Assembly (NCBI RefSeq): GCF_040450955.1
Contig: NZ_CP144373.1
Location: forward strand, 1,034,486 to 1,098,485
Reading direction: 5' to 3'
Origin: Thermodesulfovibrio sp. 3907-1M
Lineage (GTDB): Bacteria; Nitrospirota; Thermodesulfovibrionia; Thermodesulfovibrionales; Thermodesulfovibrionaceae
Length of the DNA stretch: 64,000 nucleotides
Below are positions 8,421 through 16,697 of this stretch, piece by piece. The notes under the pieces are model-generated. The model was not told the origin of the DNA and searched no databases. It was given only the letters and a program-made list of their open reading frames with translations. Both the position numbers and the translations under genes were made by a program. The stretch's first letter is position 1. Every line of letters begins with the position of its first letter.

Positions 8421-8592
8421 CTTTTTCCTCCTCTATGTTTGTGGTTTCATCTACTTCTTCAACCTTTATTGAATAGTATTCATGAAACCAGTTCCATAGG
8501 TCAATAATTTTACAATTCCTTGAGCAAAAAGGTCTCCATGGATTGTTTTTGTATTCTACAGTTTTACCACATACGGGACATTTAATTTTCAT
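8374..8592 (-). CDS. yacG: YacG-like zinc-binding protein (DNA gyrase inhibitor family)
   Basis: A 72-residue protein whose N-terminus carries the YacG zinc ribbon: CPVCGK at residues 5-10 and FCSRNCKIIDLWNWF around residues 22-36. E. coli YacG binds GyrB; that role is family knowledge only. The acidic tail (EEVDETTNIEEEKDD) is variable in the family. It overlaps dapB by 47 bp and carries the dapB ribosome binding site, an unusual coupling. ATG 8592 has no Shine-Dalgarno but lies 6 nt after a -10-like hexamer. Confidence 0.86.
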   Translation of the reverse strand: MKIKCPVCGKTVEYKNNPWRPFCSRNCKIIDLWNWFHEYYSIKVEEVDETTNIEEEKDDKINSMWRSRKNGQ

Positions 8593-8598
8593 GATTAA

Positions 8599-8628
8599 AT
8601 TTTAATTTTTCATCTTCTAAAGTTGCAA
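8599..8628 (-). promoter_or_regulatory. Putative promoter for yacG-dapB
   Basis: Minus-strand TTGCAA (8628-8623), 18-bp spacer, TAAAAT (8604-8599), then 6 nt to ATG 8592. The palindromic TTGCAA sits midway between divergent yacG and nrdJ. Confidence 0.4.
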
Positions 8629-8649
8629 CTAATGTGTTAAACTATTTCA

Positions 8650-10404
8650 ATGGTTTTTACAGATAGGGCAAAAACTGTTCTGGAAATAAGATACTTACTT
8701 AAAAATGAAAAAGGTGAAGTCATTGAAACTCCTGAGCAGATGTTTCATCGTGTTGCCAATTATGTTGCTCAGGCAGAAGAGCTTTATAAAGAAAATTCTT
8801 CTGAATGGGCAGAAAAGTTTTATGAAGTTATAAGTTCCTCAAGATTTCTTCCCAACTCTCCAGCATTGATGAATGCGGGCAAGCCAAAGGCTCAGCTTGC
8901 TGCATGTTTTGTTTTGCCTGTGGAAGACTCAATTGAGGCAATATTTAAAACACTTAAAGATGCTGCATTAATTCTTCAAAGTGGTGGTGGAACAGGATTT
9001 AACTTCTCCCGTTTAAGACCAAAGGGAGATGTTGTTCGCTCAACAGGTGGCATTGCAAGCGGTCCTGTTTCATTCATGAAGATATTTGATAAGGCTTCTG
9101 ACATAATAAAGCAGGGTGGAGCAAGAAGAGGTGCAAATATGGGCATATTGAGAGTTGATCACCCTGATATTCTTGAGTTTGTAAGAGTTAAAAGATTTGA
9201 AAGTTTAAGCAACTTCAATATCTCCGTTGCTGTTACAGATGCTTTTATGGAGGCTCTTTTTAAGGATGACTACTATCCATTGATAAATCCAAGAAGTGGT
9301 GAGGTTGTAAAAAAAGTTAAAGCAAAGGAGATCTTCAATGAAATTGTTGAGTCAGCATGGGAAACAGGAGACCCTGGAATAATTTTTATAGACACCATCA
9401 ATAAATACAATCCAACTCCTCATATAGGACAGATAGAAAGCACAAATCCCTGTGGTGAGCAACCTCTTTTACCCTATGAAGCATGCATTCTTGGCTCAAT
9501 TAATCTATCAAAGTATGTAAAAGATGGAAGCATTGATTTTCAAATGCTTGAGCATGATGTAAAGGTGGCAACAAGATTTCTTGATGATGCAATTGATGTT
9601 ACCCACTATCCTGTGCCTGAGGTTGAAAGGATGCATAAGGGAAACAGAAAAATAGGGCTTGGAGTAATGGGTTGGGCAGACTGCCTTGTGGAGCTGGGGA
9701 TTCCTTATAATCATAAAAAAGCCTTTGCGCTTGCTGAAACATTAATGAAGTTTATAAGTGAAAAATCCCATGAAGCATCTCAGGAGCTTGCACAAAAAAG
9801 AGGAGTTTTCCCAAATTTCAAAGGCTCTTTATGGGATAAAAGAGGCATCATGATTAGAAATGCCACCACAACAACCATTGCACCAACAGGAACAATATCA
9901 ATAATTGCTGACTGTTCAAGCGGAATAGAGCCTTATTTTTTGCTTGCTTACAAGCAGAGAATTCTTGATACAGAGTTTGAGATAATAAACAAGTATCTTA
10001 TAGATTTTGCTCAAAAACAGGGATTTTACAGCGAAGAATTCATAGATGAGCTTAGGAAAAAGGGAACTCTAAGAGGCATAAAAGCAGTTCCATTAAAAAT
10101 AAAGAGACTTTTTAAAACAGCCCTTGAAATCACTCCTCAGGAACACATTGAGATGCAGGCAGTATTTCAGAAATACACAGACAATGCAGTATCAAAAACC
10201 ATTAATCTTCCTCAGAGGACAAAAAAGGAAGAAATTGGAAAAATATTTATTCTTGCCTATAAAAAAGGACTCAAGGGAATAACAATTTTCAGGTATGGTT
10301 CAAAGACAGGAACGCTTCTTAGGGTAAGTGATGCCCATCTTACAGAATGCTGTGAGACAAAAGGAAGACCACCAAGAGTAACCAAACTTCACGATGCCGT
10401 ATGA
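8650..10404 (+). CDS. nrdJ: Adenosylcobalamin-dependent (class II) ribonucleoside-diphosphate reductase
   Basis: A 584-residue NrdJ that reduces ribonucleotides to deoxyribonucleotides with a B12-generated thiyl radical. Key residues are visible: Cys86 (AACFVLP) and Cys279 (YEACILGSINL) as the redox pair, and NPCGE with catalytic Cys268 flanked by Asn266 and Glu270; the 11-residue spacing of Cys268 and Cys279 matches Thermotoga-type NrdJ. GGGTGFNFS and GARRGANMG are substrate/effector-site motifs. No intein is present. The C-terminal tail ends with ECCET, a possible thiol shuttle. ATG 8650 lacks a ribosome binding site and lies 6 nt after TAAACT. The stop overlaps the next ABC gene by 4 bp. 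It complements the class III NrdD at 18922. Confidence 0.94.
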   Translation: MVFTDRAKTVLEIRYLLKNEKGEVIETPEQMFHRVANYVAQAEELYKENSSEWAEKFYEVISSSRFLPNSPALMNAGKPKAQLAACFVLPVEDSIEAIFKTLKDAALILQSGGGTGFNFSRLRPKGDVVRSTGGIASGPVSFMKIFDKASDIIKQGGARRGANMGILRVDHPDILEFVRVKRFESLSNFNISVAVTDAFMEALFKDDYYPLINPRSGEVVKKVKAKEIFNEIVESAWETGDPGIIFIDTINKYNPTPHIGQIESTNPCGEQPLLPYEACILGSINLSKYVKDGSIDFQMLEHDVKVATRFLDDAIDVTHYPVPEVERMHKGNRKIGLGVMGWADCLVELGIPYNHKKAFALAETLMKFISEKSHEASQELAQKRGVFPNFKGSLWDKRGIMIRNATTTTIAPTGTISIIADCSSGIEPYFLLAYKQRILDTEFEIINKYLIDFAQKQGFYSEEFIDELRKKGTLRGIKAVPLKIKRLFKTALEITPQEHIEMQAVFQKYTDNAVSKTINLPQRTKKEEIGKIFILAYKKGLKGITIFRYGSKTGTLLRVSDAHLTECCETKGRPPRVTKLHDAV

Positions 10405-11243
10405 TTAAACTTGAAAGCGTCTCAAAAAGTTATGGAAATTTAAAGGCGCTTCAGTCTCTTAGTTTTGAAATAAAGAAAGGTGAGATTTTCGGACTTCTTG
10501 GTCCAAATGGAGCTGGCAAGACAACCACTGTAAAAATACTCACAACCCTTACAAAGCCGGATAAAGGAGAATGTTTTATTGACGGAATTGATGTTGTAAA
10601 AAATCCATTTGAAATAAAAAAAATCATAGGAGTTGTGCCTCAGGAAAACAATCTTGAGAGGGAGCTTACTGTTTATGAAAACCTTCTTATCTATGGAATG
10701 CTACACAGGGTAAAAGAGCTTAAAACAAAGATTGATGAGATTCTTAAAGCCATGGAGCTTACAGAGAAAAAGCACTCTGTTGTATCAACCCTTTCAGGAG
10801 GGCTTCAGCGAAGAACACTTCTTGCAAGGGCATTGCTGGCTAATCCCAAGGTTTTATTTCTTGATGAGCCATCAATAGGTCTTGACCCCCACATAAGAAG
10901 ACAACTCTGGCAGATCATAAGAAAGATAAAGTCTGAAGGCAGAACAGTGCTTCTTACAACCCACTACATTGAAGAAGCTGAGGCACTCTGTGACAGGGTG
11001 GGTATTCTATCCCATGGAAAGTTGATTGCTCTTGGCAGCCCTTCAGAGCTTAAGAAAGATGTTGGTGAGTATGTGGTTGAGTTTACTGATAAGGAGGGAA
11101 GACTGATAAGCGAGATTTGCCACAGTAGAGAACAGGCATATGAGATTGCAAAACAGAGAAGTGATGGGGTAATGATAAGAAAGTCCAATCTTGAAGATGT
11201 TTTTGTAAAGCTTACAGGAGAGAGAATTAAGGAAAGGCAATGA
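10401..11243 (+). CDS. ABC transporter ATP-binding protein (DrrA-like exporter ATPase)
   Basis: A 280-residue ATPase with Walker A GPNGAGKTT (near residues 34-42), Q-loop VVPQENN, signature LSGGLQRR, Walker B VLFLDEPSIGLDP and the switch histidine TTHYIEEAEAL. The C-terminal 60 residues match the extension of DrrA/NatA-type ABC-2 exporters. It partners with the permease immediately downstream (4-bp overlap) as an ABC-2 exporter; the substrate cannot be inferred. The start overlaps the nrdJ stop (ATGA), so it is translated with nrdJ although no functional link is known. Confidence 0.92.
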   Translation: MIKLESVSKSYGNLKALQSLSFEIKKGEIFGLLGPNGAGKTTTVKILTTLTKPDKGECFIDGIDVVKNPFEIKKIIGVVPQENNLERELTVYENLLIYGMLHRVKELKTKIDEILKAMELTEKKHSVVSTLSGGLQRRTLLARALLANPKVLFLDEPSIGLDPHIRRQLWQIIRKIKSEGRTVLLTTHYIEEAEALCDRVGILSHGKLIALGSPSELKKDVGEYVVEFTDKEGRLISEICHSREQAYEIAKQRSDGVMIRKSNLEDVFVKLTGERIKERQ

Positions 11244-11983
11244 CAGGCTGGTATCCTGTTTTCATTAAAGAGATGCTTCAGTTCAAGCGAAAGCTTCTGA
11301 GACTTGGATACATTTTCTCAGCCATGATGGCACCGATTATTTATCTTATTACATTTGGGCTTGGACTTGGAAGAACAGTAAAACTCTCTGAAGGAACTGA
11401 TTATTTAACATTTTTACTGCCCGGTCTTGTAGCAATGAGTTCAATGAATAACTCTTACTCATGGGTTGCAAGCTCTCTTAACCTAAGCAGACTCTATTTC
11501 AAGACATTTCAGGTTTATATTCAGTCACCCATAAAGCCTTTTTCCATAATGATAGGAGAGGTTCTTGCTGGAATGGTAAAGGGAGTTTTTGCATCTCTTC
11601 TTATAATTGCTGTTGGCTTTGTGGTGCCTTCAAAATTTTCCATAAATCTGATTTTTGTTTTAACCCTGCTACTCAATTGCTTTATGTTTGCCTGTCTTGG
11701 TGTTATAACAGGAATGATAACAAAATCCCATGAAGACACTGCCACATACTCAAACTTTTTCATAATGCCAATGGCTTTTTTCAGTGGAACATTTTTCTCA
11801 GTTGAAAGAATCCCAATGATTTTTAAGCCAGTAATCTACATAATGCCCCTGACACATACGAATATTTTAATAAGAAAAACTTTTATTGACATGGATGGAG
11901 CAGTCTCTCTGTGTGTTATTATTTTTTACTGTGTTATTTTTTTTGTGATAGGTTCAAATTTAATGAAAAAATACAGTGAGTGA
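11240..11983 (+). CDS. ABC-2 type transporter permease
   Basis: A 247-residue integral membrane protein with six hydrophobic segments and the ABC-2 membrane-domain signature in the last third (FFIMPMAFFSGTFFSVERIP followed by a helix ending in a HTN motif). It supplies the membrane part of the exporter whose ATPase is encoded just upstream with a 4-bp overlap. GGAAAGGCA precedes ATG 11240 within the end of the ATPase gene. Substrate unknown; drugs, polysaccharides or lipids are all possible for this family. Confidence 0.9.
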   Translation: MTGWYPVFIKEMLQFKRKLLRLGYIFSAMMAPIIYLITFGLGLGRTVKLSEGTDYLTFLLPGLVAMSSMNNSYSWVASSLNLSRLYFKTFQVYIQSPIKPFSIMIGEVLAGMVKGVFASLLIIAVGFVVPSKFSINLIFVLTLLLNCFMFACLGVITGMITKSHEDTATYSNFFIMPMAFFSGTFFSVERIPMIFKPVIYIMPLTHTNILIRKTFIDMDGAVSLCVIIFYCVIFFVIGSNLMKKYSE

Positions 11984-12025
11984 AGCAGTAGCCAATATTT
12001 TTAATTTTATTTTATACTTTAAAAA

Positions 12026-13729
12026 ATGGATATTCTTGAATTAACTCTGATACTGTCTCAAAGGCTTGGTATTATAGCAACAGTAGCTTTTATCCTTTCA
12101 AGAATGCCTGCTCTGGGGAGAGTTCTTTCAAGAAAACCTTCAACTAAGGATAAATTAATTCTCACATTTGTCTCAGGAGGGCTTGGAATACTGGGGACAT
12201 TTGGAGCAGTTGAGATTCACGGAGCACTTGCTAATTCAAGAGTTGTTGGTGTTATGGTGGGAGGTCTTCTTGGTGGTCCATTAGTAGGAGCAGCAGCAGG
12301 ACTTATTGCAGGTGTTCACAGATACTTTGTTGGCGGATTTACAGCTTTTTCATGTGGATTGTCAGCAGTCGTTGAAGGGTTTCTCGGAGGTGTTGTTTAC
12401 AGGTACTGGAGGAAGGGATTAATTCCATGGCATGTGGCATGGCTGGCAGGATTTGCCGGAGAAATTATTCAGATGCTTATTATTCTTACCTTTGCAAAAC
12501 CTTTTTCAGAAGCAGTAGAACTTGTCAAAATTATTGCAATTCCAATGATTACTGTTAATTCCATAGGTGTGGCTATATTCATGCTTATAATAAAGTCTGC
12601 AGTGGAGCATCAGGAAAGAGTAGCTGCCATGCAGGCAAAAGCTACATTAAATATTACCAATCTCATACTTCCCCATCTAAGGCAGGGACTTAATGAAAAT
12701 TCAGCAGGCAAAATTGCTGAAATTATACTTGATACTCTGGGCGTAGCAGCAGTGGCGATAACTGATAGGAAAAAAATTCTTGCCCATGTTGGCACAGGAA
12801 GTGATCATCACCTTGCAGGTCATCCTTTACTTACAAAAGCAACACTGAATGCAATTAAAACAGGAGAAATTCAGATTGCCAATAAAAAAGAGGAAATTGG
12901 CTGTAGCAATCCCAAGTGCAGATTAAGCTCTGCTGTAATTGTTCCTCTGAAAAGAAGACAGGAAGTGATAGGTACTCTTAAACTTTATCATGAAAGGGAA
13001 AACAGCATTACTTCTGTTAATCTTGAGGTGGCAAGAGGACTTGCCCACATATTTTCAACGCAGCTTGAAATAGTTGAACTTGAAACGCTTGCAAGACTTA
13101 AAACAGAGGCAGAATTAAAATCTCTTCAAGCACAGATTCATCCCCATTTTATCTTCAATGCCCTGAACACGATAATTTCTCTTATAAGAATTGAACCTGC
13201 AAAGGCAAAAGATCTTCTTCTCAATTTAGCAACATTTTTAAGATACAGCTTGAAAAAAGAAAAGGAAATACCATTAAGAGAAGAGCTTTCCTATGTGGAA
13301 GCTTACCTTTCCATAGAGCAGGCTCGTTACAGAGATAAGCTCATTGTCAATTACTATATAGAGCCAACAGTAGACCTTGACATACCTGTGCCTCCATTTA
13401 CAATTCAGCCACTGGTGGAAAATGCTGTAAAACACGGATTAAAGCCAAAAATTGAAGGCGGTGAGATTTTAATAAGAATTCTTGACAATGATGATAGCGT
13501 TGTAATTTCTGTTGAAGACAATGGCGTGGGAATAAGTAATTCTCTTCAGAGATTGTCAGAAAAAGGCTCTGGACTGGGCTTATATCTTGTTAATGAAAGA
13601 TTGAAAAGATTTTATGGAGAAGAAAGCACTCTTAACATACAAAGCTTTCCAGGCATTGGCACAGAGGTTACATTTAAAATTCCTAAAAAATACGCTTTAA
13701 AAGATGTTGTTTTCAGCTATAGTAGTTGA
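12026..13729 (+). CDS. LytS-family sensor histidine kinase
   Basis: A 567-residue membrane sensor kinase. The first ~190 residues form the 5TM-5TMR_LYT membrane domain (PSTKDKLIL, then the GGLLGGPLVGAAAGLIAG repeat region). A GAF-like domain follows (about 215-345) with CSNPKCRLSSAVIVPL, and then a His_kinase/HATPase module: QIHPHFIFNALN with phospho-acceptor His374 (PHF), PPFTIQPLVENAVKHGL N-box and DNGVGI/GSGLGLYL G-boxes. Homologues BtsS and YpdA sense pyruvate and control CstA-type transporters; the cstA gene downstream makes the same role likely here. ATG 12026 lies 7 nt after TATACT and has no ribosome binding site. The 3' end overlaps the response regulator by 26 bp. Confidence 0.92.
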   Translation: MDILELTLILSQRLGIIATVAFILSRMPALGRVLSRKPSTKDKLILTFVSGGLGILGTFGAVEIHGALANSRVVGVMVGGLLGGPLVGAAAGLIAGVHRYFVGGFTAFSCGLSAVVEGFLGGVVYRYWRKGLIPWHVAWLAGFAGEIIQMLIILTFAKPFSEAVELVKIIAIPMITVNSIGVAIFMLIIKSAVEHQERVAAMQAKATLNITNLILPHLRQGLNENSAGKIAEIILDTLGVAAVAITDRKKILAHVGTGSDHHLAGHPLLTKATLNAIKTGEIQIANKKEEIGCSNPKCRLSSAVIVPLKRRQEVIGTLKLYHERENSITSVNLEVARGLAHIFSTQLEIVELETLARLKTEAELKSLQAQIHPHFIFNALNTIISLIRIEPAKAKDLLLNLATFLRYSLKKEKEIPLREELSYVEAYLSIEQARYRDKLIVNYYIEPTVDLDIPVPPFTIQPLVENAVKHGLKPKIEGGEILIRILDNDDSVVISVEDNGVGISNSLQRLSEKGSGLGLYLVNERLKRFYGEESTLNIQSFPGIGTEVTFKIPKKYALKDVVFSYSS

Positions 13730-14477
13730 TGACGAACCCTATGCAAGGGAAGAGTTGATTTACATCCTTTCCCAGTTTGATTCCTGCAGGATAATAGGAC
13801 AGGCTGGTAATGCAAAGGATTGTATCTCTCTATATTCAAAATTCAGACCTGATGTAGTCTTTCTTGATATTGAAATGCCTGATATGTCAGGAATTGAAGT
13901 GGCAACACAGCTTGCGAAGTTTAGTAATCCACCTCTTATTGTTTTTGCAACAGCCTATGATGACTATGCAGTTGAAGCTTTTGAGCTCGGAGCAGTTGAT
14001 TACATCCTTAAACCCTTTGAAGAGAAAAGAATTGCTAAAACAATCATGAGAATAGAAAATCTTAAAAGCAATCAGGCTGAATGGAATGAGGCTGTAGGAA
14101 GACTTTCTCAATTTCTTGAGAAGAAAAAGATTTTTAAAAAACTTCCTGTCCAGCAAAGAGCAGGTGTTATAAGTTTTGTTCCATTTATGGATATTTTGTA
14201 CTGCGAAGCAAGCGAAGGAGGGGTAAAAGTTATTACAGTAAAAGATGAATACTATTTTGATGGCACTCTTACAGAACTTGAAGCAAGACTTAAGGATGAA
14301 GGATTCATGCGGGTTCATAAAAGTTACATTGTAAATTTAAAGAGGATTGAGGCGGTCCTGCCATGGTTTAAAGGCACTTACTGGCTTGTTATTGAAGGTA
14401 AAAAAAATCAAATCCCTGTAAGTAAATCAATTGTTAAGGAACTTAAAGAAGTTCTCGGAATAAAGTGTAGCAGTTAA
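13704..14477 (+). CDS. LytTR-family response regulator
   Basis: A 257-residue regulator: receiver domain with acidic pocket VVDDEP, phospho-acceptor Asp55 (VVFLDIEMPDMSG), Thr in FATAYD and Lys in DYILKPFEE, then a LytTR DNA-binding domain from about residue 150 (FVPFMDILYCEASEGGVKV, then FMRVHKSYIVNLKRI and the C-terminal NQIPVSKSIVKELKE). It overlaps the sensor kinase by 26 bp and is followed by cstA after a 125-bp gap holding a candidate LytTR operator. Homologues BtsR/YpdB activate transporter genes in response to pyruvate; the target here is inferred from position. Confidence 0.93.
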   Translation: MLFSAIVVDDEPYAREELIYILSQFDSCRIIGQAGNAKDCISLYSKFRPDVVFLDIEMPDMSGIEVATQLAKFSNPPLIVFATAYDDYAVEAFELGAVDYILKPFEEKRIAKTIMRIENLKSNQAEWNEAVGRLSQFLEKKKIFKKLPVQQRAGVISFVPFMDILYCEASEGGVKVITVKDEYYFDGTLTELEARLKDEGFMRVHKSYIVNLKRIEAVLPWFKGTYWLVIEGKKNQIPVSKSIVKELKEVLGIKCSS

Positions 14478-14498
14478 TTTCCATTTAACTTCCATTTT

Positions 14499-14529
14499 TT
14501 CCATTCATATAAAGTTTTCTTCCATTCAT
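14499..14529 (+). promoter_or_regulatory. Candidate LytTR regulator operator upstream of cstA
   Basis: A perfect 10-bp direct repeat TTCCATTCAT occurs at 14499-14508 and 14520-14529 with an 11-bp spacer (period 21 bp, two helical turns). Two partial copies (TTCCATTT) precede it at 14479-14498. LytTR regulators bind two direct repeats on one DNA face; E. coli YpdB uses a 10-N11-10 layout of similar sequence. The second repeat ends 10 bp before the -35 of the cstA promoter, suited to activation. Confidence 0.7.
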
Positions 14530-14539
14530 AAATTTTTCA

Positions 14540-14568
14540 TTGTTCATAGATTCATTTCCTTATAGAAT
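14540..14568 (+). promoter_or_regulatory. Putative cstA promoter
   Basis: TTGTTC (14540-14545), 17-bp spacer, TAGAAT (14563-14568). The poor -35 suits an activator-dependent promoter. The predicted leader is about 28 nt and ends with AAGGAGGTG before ATG 14603. Confidence 0.5.
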
Positions 14569-14602
14569 GATTTCATAAAAACAAAAAAGGAGGTGTGGCT
14601 TT

Positions 14603-16426
14603 ATGCATGCGTTGGTGCTTGTAATCATAGCAGCATGCGTTTTTGTGCTTGCCTACAGGTTTTACAGTGCCTTTATTGCTGCAAAGGTTCTTGCTCTTGA
14701 TCCAAATCGTCAGACTCCTGCAGTAAGGCTTAACGATGGAAGAGACTATGTCCCGACGAATAAGTGGCTTATTTTCGGACATCATTTTGCAGCAATAGCT
14801 GGTGCTGGTCCTTTAATTGGACCTGTTCTGGCAGCACAGTTTGGCTATCTGCCAGGATTCTTATGGATTTTAATTGGAGGAGTTCTCGCAGGTGCTGTTC
14901 ATGACATGGTTGTTCTCTTTGCATCTGTAAGGCATAACGGAAAATCTCTTGCAGAGGTTGCTAAAGCTCAGATAGGACCTGTATCTTACTGGCTTGTTCT
15001 TGTGGCAACCCTGTTTTTATTAATTATCGTTCTTGCTGGTGCTTCAATTGCTGTTGTTAATGCACTTTTTAACAGTCCATGGGGTGCTTTTACTGTAGGA
15101 GTAACAATTCCAATTGCTCTTTTTATAGGAGCTTATCTTAAGTGGCTAAGACCTGGAAAGATTGTTGAAGGAAGTATTATTGGTGTTGCACTCATTATTC
15201 TTGCTGTTGTTCTTGGTCCTGTAATTAAGGAATCTGCTCTTGCACCCTATTTTACATTCAGTAAAAAAGAGCTTTCCGTATTAATCCCAGTTTATGGATT
15301 TTTTGCTGCTGTTTTGCCTGTCTGGTTACTACTTGTTCCAAGAGATTATCTAAGTTCATACATGAAATTCGGCACGATGTTTTTGCTTGCTATTGGCGTA
15401 ATTCTTGTTAATCCATTAATTCAAATGCCTGCTGCAACACAGTTTATCTCTGGTGGAGGACCTGTCATTCCAGGTAAAGTCTGGCCCTTTATGTTCATTA
15501 CAATTGCCTGCGGTGCGATTTCTGGTTTTCACTCCCTCGTATCATCTGGAACAACACCAAAGATGGTGGCAAATGAAAAGGATATAAGAGTAATTGGTTA
15601 TGGTGCAATGCTCACAGAGAGCTTTGTTGCTCTAATGGCATTAATAGCAGCAACAGTGCTTCCTACAGCAGACTACTTTGCCATAAACAGTCCACCAGCA
15701 GCATTTCAGAAACTTGGCATGCAGGTTCAGGACCTTCCATTTCTTTCTGCTTTGGTAGGTGAAGAACTTGCAGGTCGCCCTGGTGGAGCAGTATCCTTAG
15801 CAGTTGGAATGGCTGATATTTTCTCAAGAATTGGTGGATTAAGACATTTAATGAGTTACTGGTATCATTTTGCCATCATGTTTGAAGCTCTGTTTATTCT
15901 AACTCTAATTGATGCTGGTACAAGAGTTGGAAGATATCTTATGCAGGAAATTGGCGGAGCAGTTTATCCAAAACTCAGAGACTATAAATGGTGGCCCGGT
16001 GTAATTGGAACGAGTGCGATATTTACATTTTGCTGGGGATACCTTCTTTATACAGGAACAATCTCAACAATATGGCCTCTCTTTGGTGTGAATAATCAGC
16101 TTCTTGGTGGAATGGCACTGGCAATAGTGACAACTTTACTTTTGAGAATGGGTAAGGCAAAATACATATGGGTAACAATGGTTCCAATGGTATTTTTACT
16201 TGTTACCACCATTGTAGCTGGTTATCAAAATATCGTGAATAATTATCTACCAAAAAATAATTACCTGCTTGCTGTGCTCTCTGCAGTAATGATTGTAATG
16301 GTCATACTGATTGTGGCAGACTCAGTAAGAGTGTGGATAAGCATATTGAGAGGTAGAACCCCTCTTATTAAAGAAACAGAAGAAACATTTATGAAAGAAG
16401 CTCCCACAAAATATCTATCTGAATAA
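14603..16426 (+). CDS. cstA: CstA-family carbon starvation/pyruvate transporter
   Basis: A 607-residue polytopic inner-membrane protein with about 16 hydrophobic segments. Family hallmarks: FGHHFAAIAGAGPLIGPVLA near residue 55, GAVHDMVVLFASVRHNGKSL near 95, and SGFHSLVSSGTTPKM near 305. CstA proteins and the close paralogue BtsT import peptides and/or pyruvate; which one applies cannot be told from sequence. Length is nearer to the 600-residue short form than to E. coli CstA (701). An ideal ribosome binding site (AAGGAGGTG) precedes ATG 14603. Position behind a LytS/LytTR pair and operator repeat suggests induction by that system. A hairpin terminator follows. Confidence 0.93.
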   Translation: MHALVLVIIAACVFVLAYRFYSAFIAAKVLALDPNRQTPAVRLNDGRDYVPTNKWLIFGHHFAAIAGAGPLIGPVLAAQFGYLPGFLWILIGGVLAGAVHDMVVLFASVRHNGKSLAEVAKAQIGPVSYWLVLVATLFLLIIVLAGASIAVVNALFNSPWGAFTVGVTIPIALFIGAYLKWLRPGKIVEGSIIGVALIILAVVLGPVIKESALAPYFTFSKKELSVLIPVYGFFAAVLPVWLLLVPRDYLSSYMKFGTMFLLAIGVILVNPLIQMPAATQFISGGGPVIPGKVWPFMFITIACGAISGFHSLVSSGTTPKMVANEKDIRVIGYGAMLTESFVALMALIAATVLPTADYFAINSPPAAFQKLGMQVQDLPFLSALVGEELAGRPGGAVSLAVGMADIFSRIGGLRHLMSYWYHFAIMFEALFILTLIDAGTRVGRYLMQEIGGAVYPKLRDYKWWPGVIGTSAIFTFCWGYLLYTGTISTIWPLFGVNNQLLGGMALAIVTTLLLRMGKAKYIWVTMVPMVFLLVTTIVAGYQNIVNNYLPKNNYLLAVLSAVMIVMVILIVADSVRVWISILRGRTPLIKETEETFMKEAPTKYLSE

Positions 16427-16435
16427 AATCAGTAA

Positions 16436-16470
16436 ATCGGGTGGTAATCAAAAAACCACCCGATCTCTTT
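16436..16470 (+). terminator. Rho-independent terminator after cstA
   Basis: Inverted repeat ATCGGGTGGT (16436-16445) and ACCACCCGAT (16455-16464) with an A-rich loop, followed by CTCTTTT. It separates cstA from the riboswitch. Confidence 0.8.
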
Positions 16471-16493
16471 TCATTTGACAAAAAAAATCCGAT

Positions 16494-16650
16494 TAAGGTA
16501 TTTTCAAAATTGCTGGATGTAAGGGAAGAGGGGTGAGAATCCCCCGCTGCCCCGCAGCCGTGTTGGGAACGAAAGCCCATTTAAGCCACTGGAGAGAAAT
16601 CTCTGGGAAGGCGGGCAAGTAGGCATTAGCCCAAAGCCGGAAGACCTATC
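16494..16650 (+). promoter_or_regulatory. Cobalamin (B12) riboswitch aptamer
   Basis: The segment has the ordered conserved elements of a cobalamin riboswitch: a 5' arm, GGGTGAGAATCCCCCGCTGC core followed by CCCCGCAGCCGTG, GGAACGAAAGCCC, AGCCACTGG, GGGAAGGCGGG and the terminal B12-box AAGCCGGAAGACCT. It lies between the cstA terminator and metE. Binding of adenosyl- or another cobalamin is expected to switch off the downstream unit metE-nrdD. Exact 5' and 3' limits are approximate. Confidence 0.93.
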
Positions 16651-16654
16651 CAGC

Positions 16655-16691
16655 CTGAAAGCCTTTGGCTTTTAGAATACCTCGCGGGAGG
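16655..16691 (+). promoter_or_regulatory. Expression platform with ribosome-binding-site hairpin of metE
   Basis: After the aptamer there are two small stem-loops: CTGAAAGCC-TTT-GGCTTTTAG (16655-16675) and CCTC-GCGG-GAGG (16680-16691). The second pairs the metE Shine-Dalgarno (GGGAGG, 6 nt before ATG 16698). No U-tract terminator is present, so control is more likely at translation start than at transcription. Confidence 0.5.
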
Positions 16692-16697
16692 AATTAA

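Noticed and set aside
10390-10440. NrdJ stop TGA as a selenocysteine codon, given tRNA-Sec in the window
   Set aside because: Readthrough adds about a dozen non-conserved residues only, and the TGA forms the ATGA start overlap of the ABC ATPase gene.
13887-14318. 143-residue minus-strand frame opposite the response regulator
   Set aside because: Shadow of a well-supported LytTR regulator; low-complexity Phe/Lys/Asn/Ser composition with no motif.
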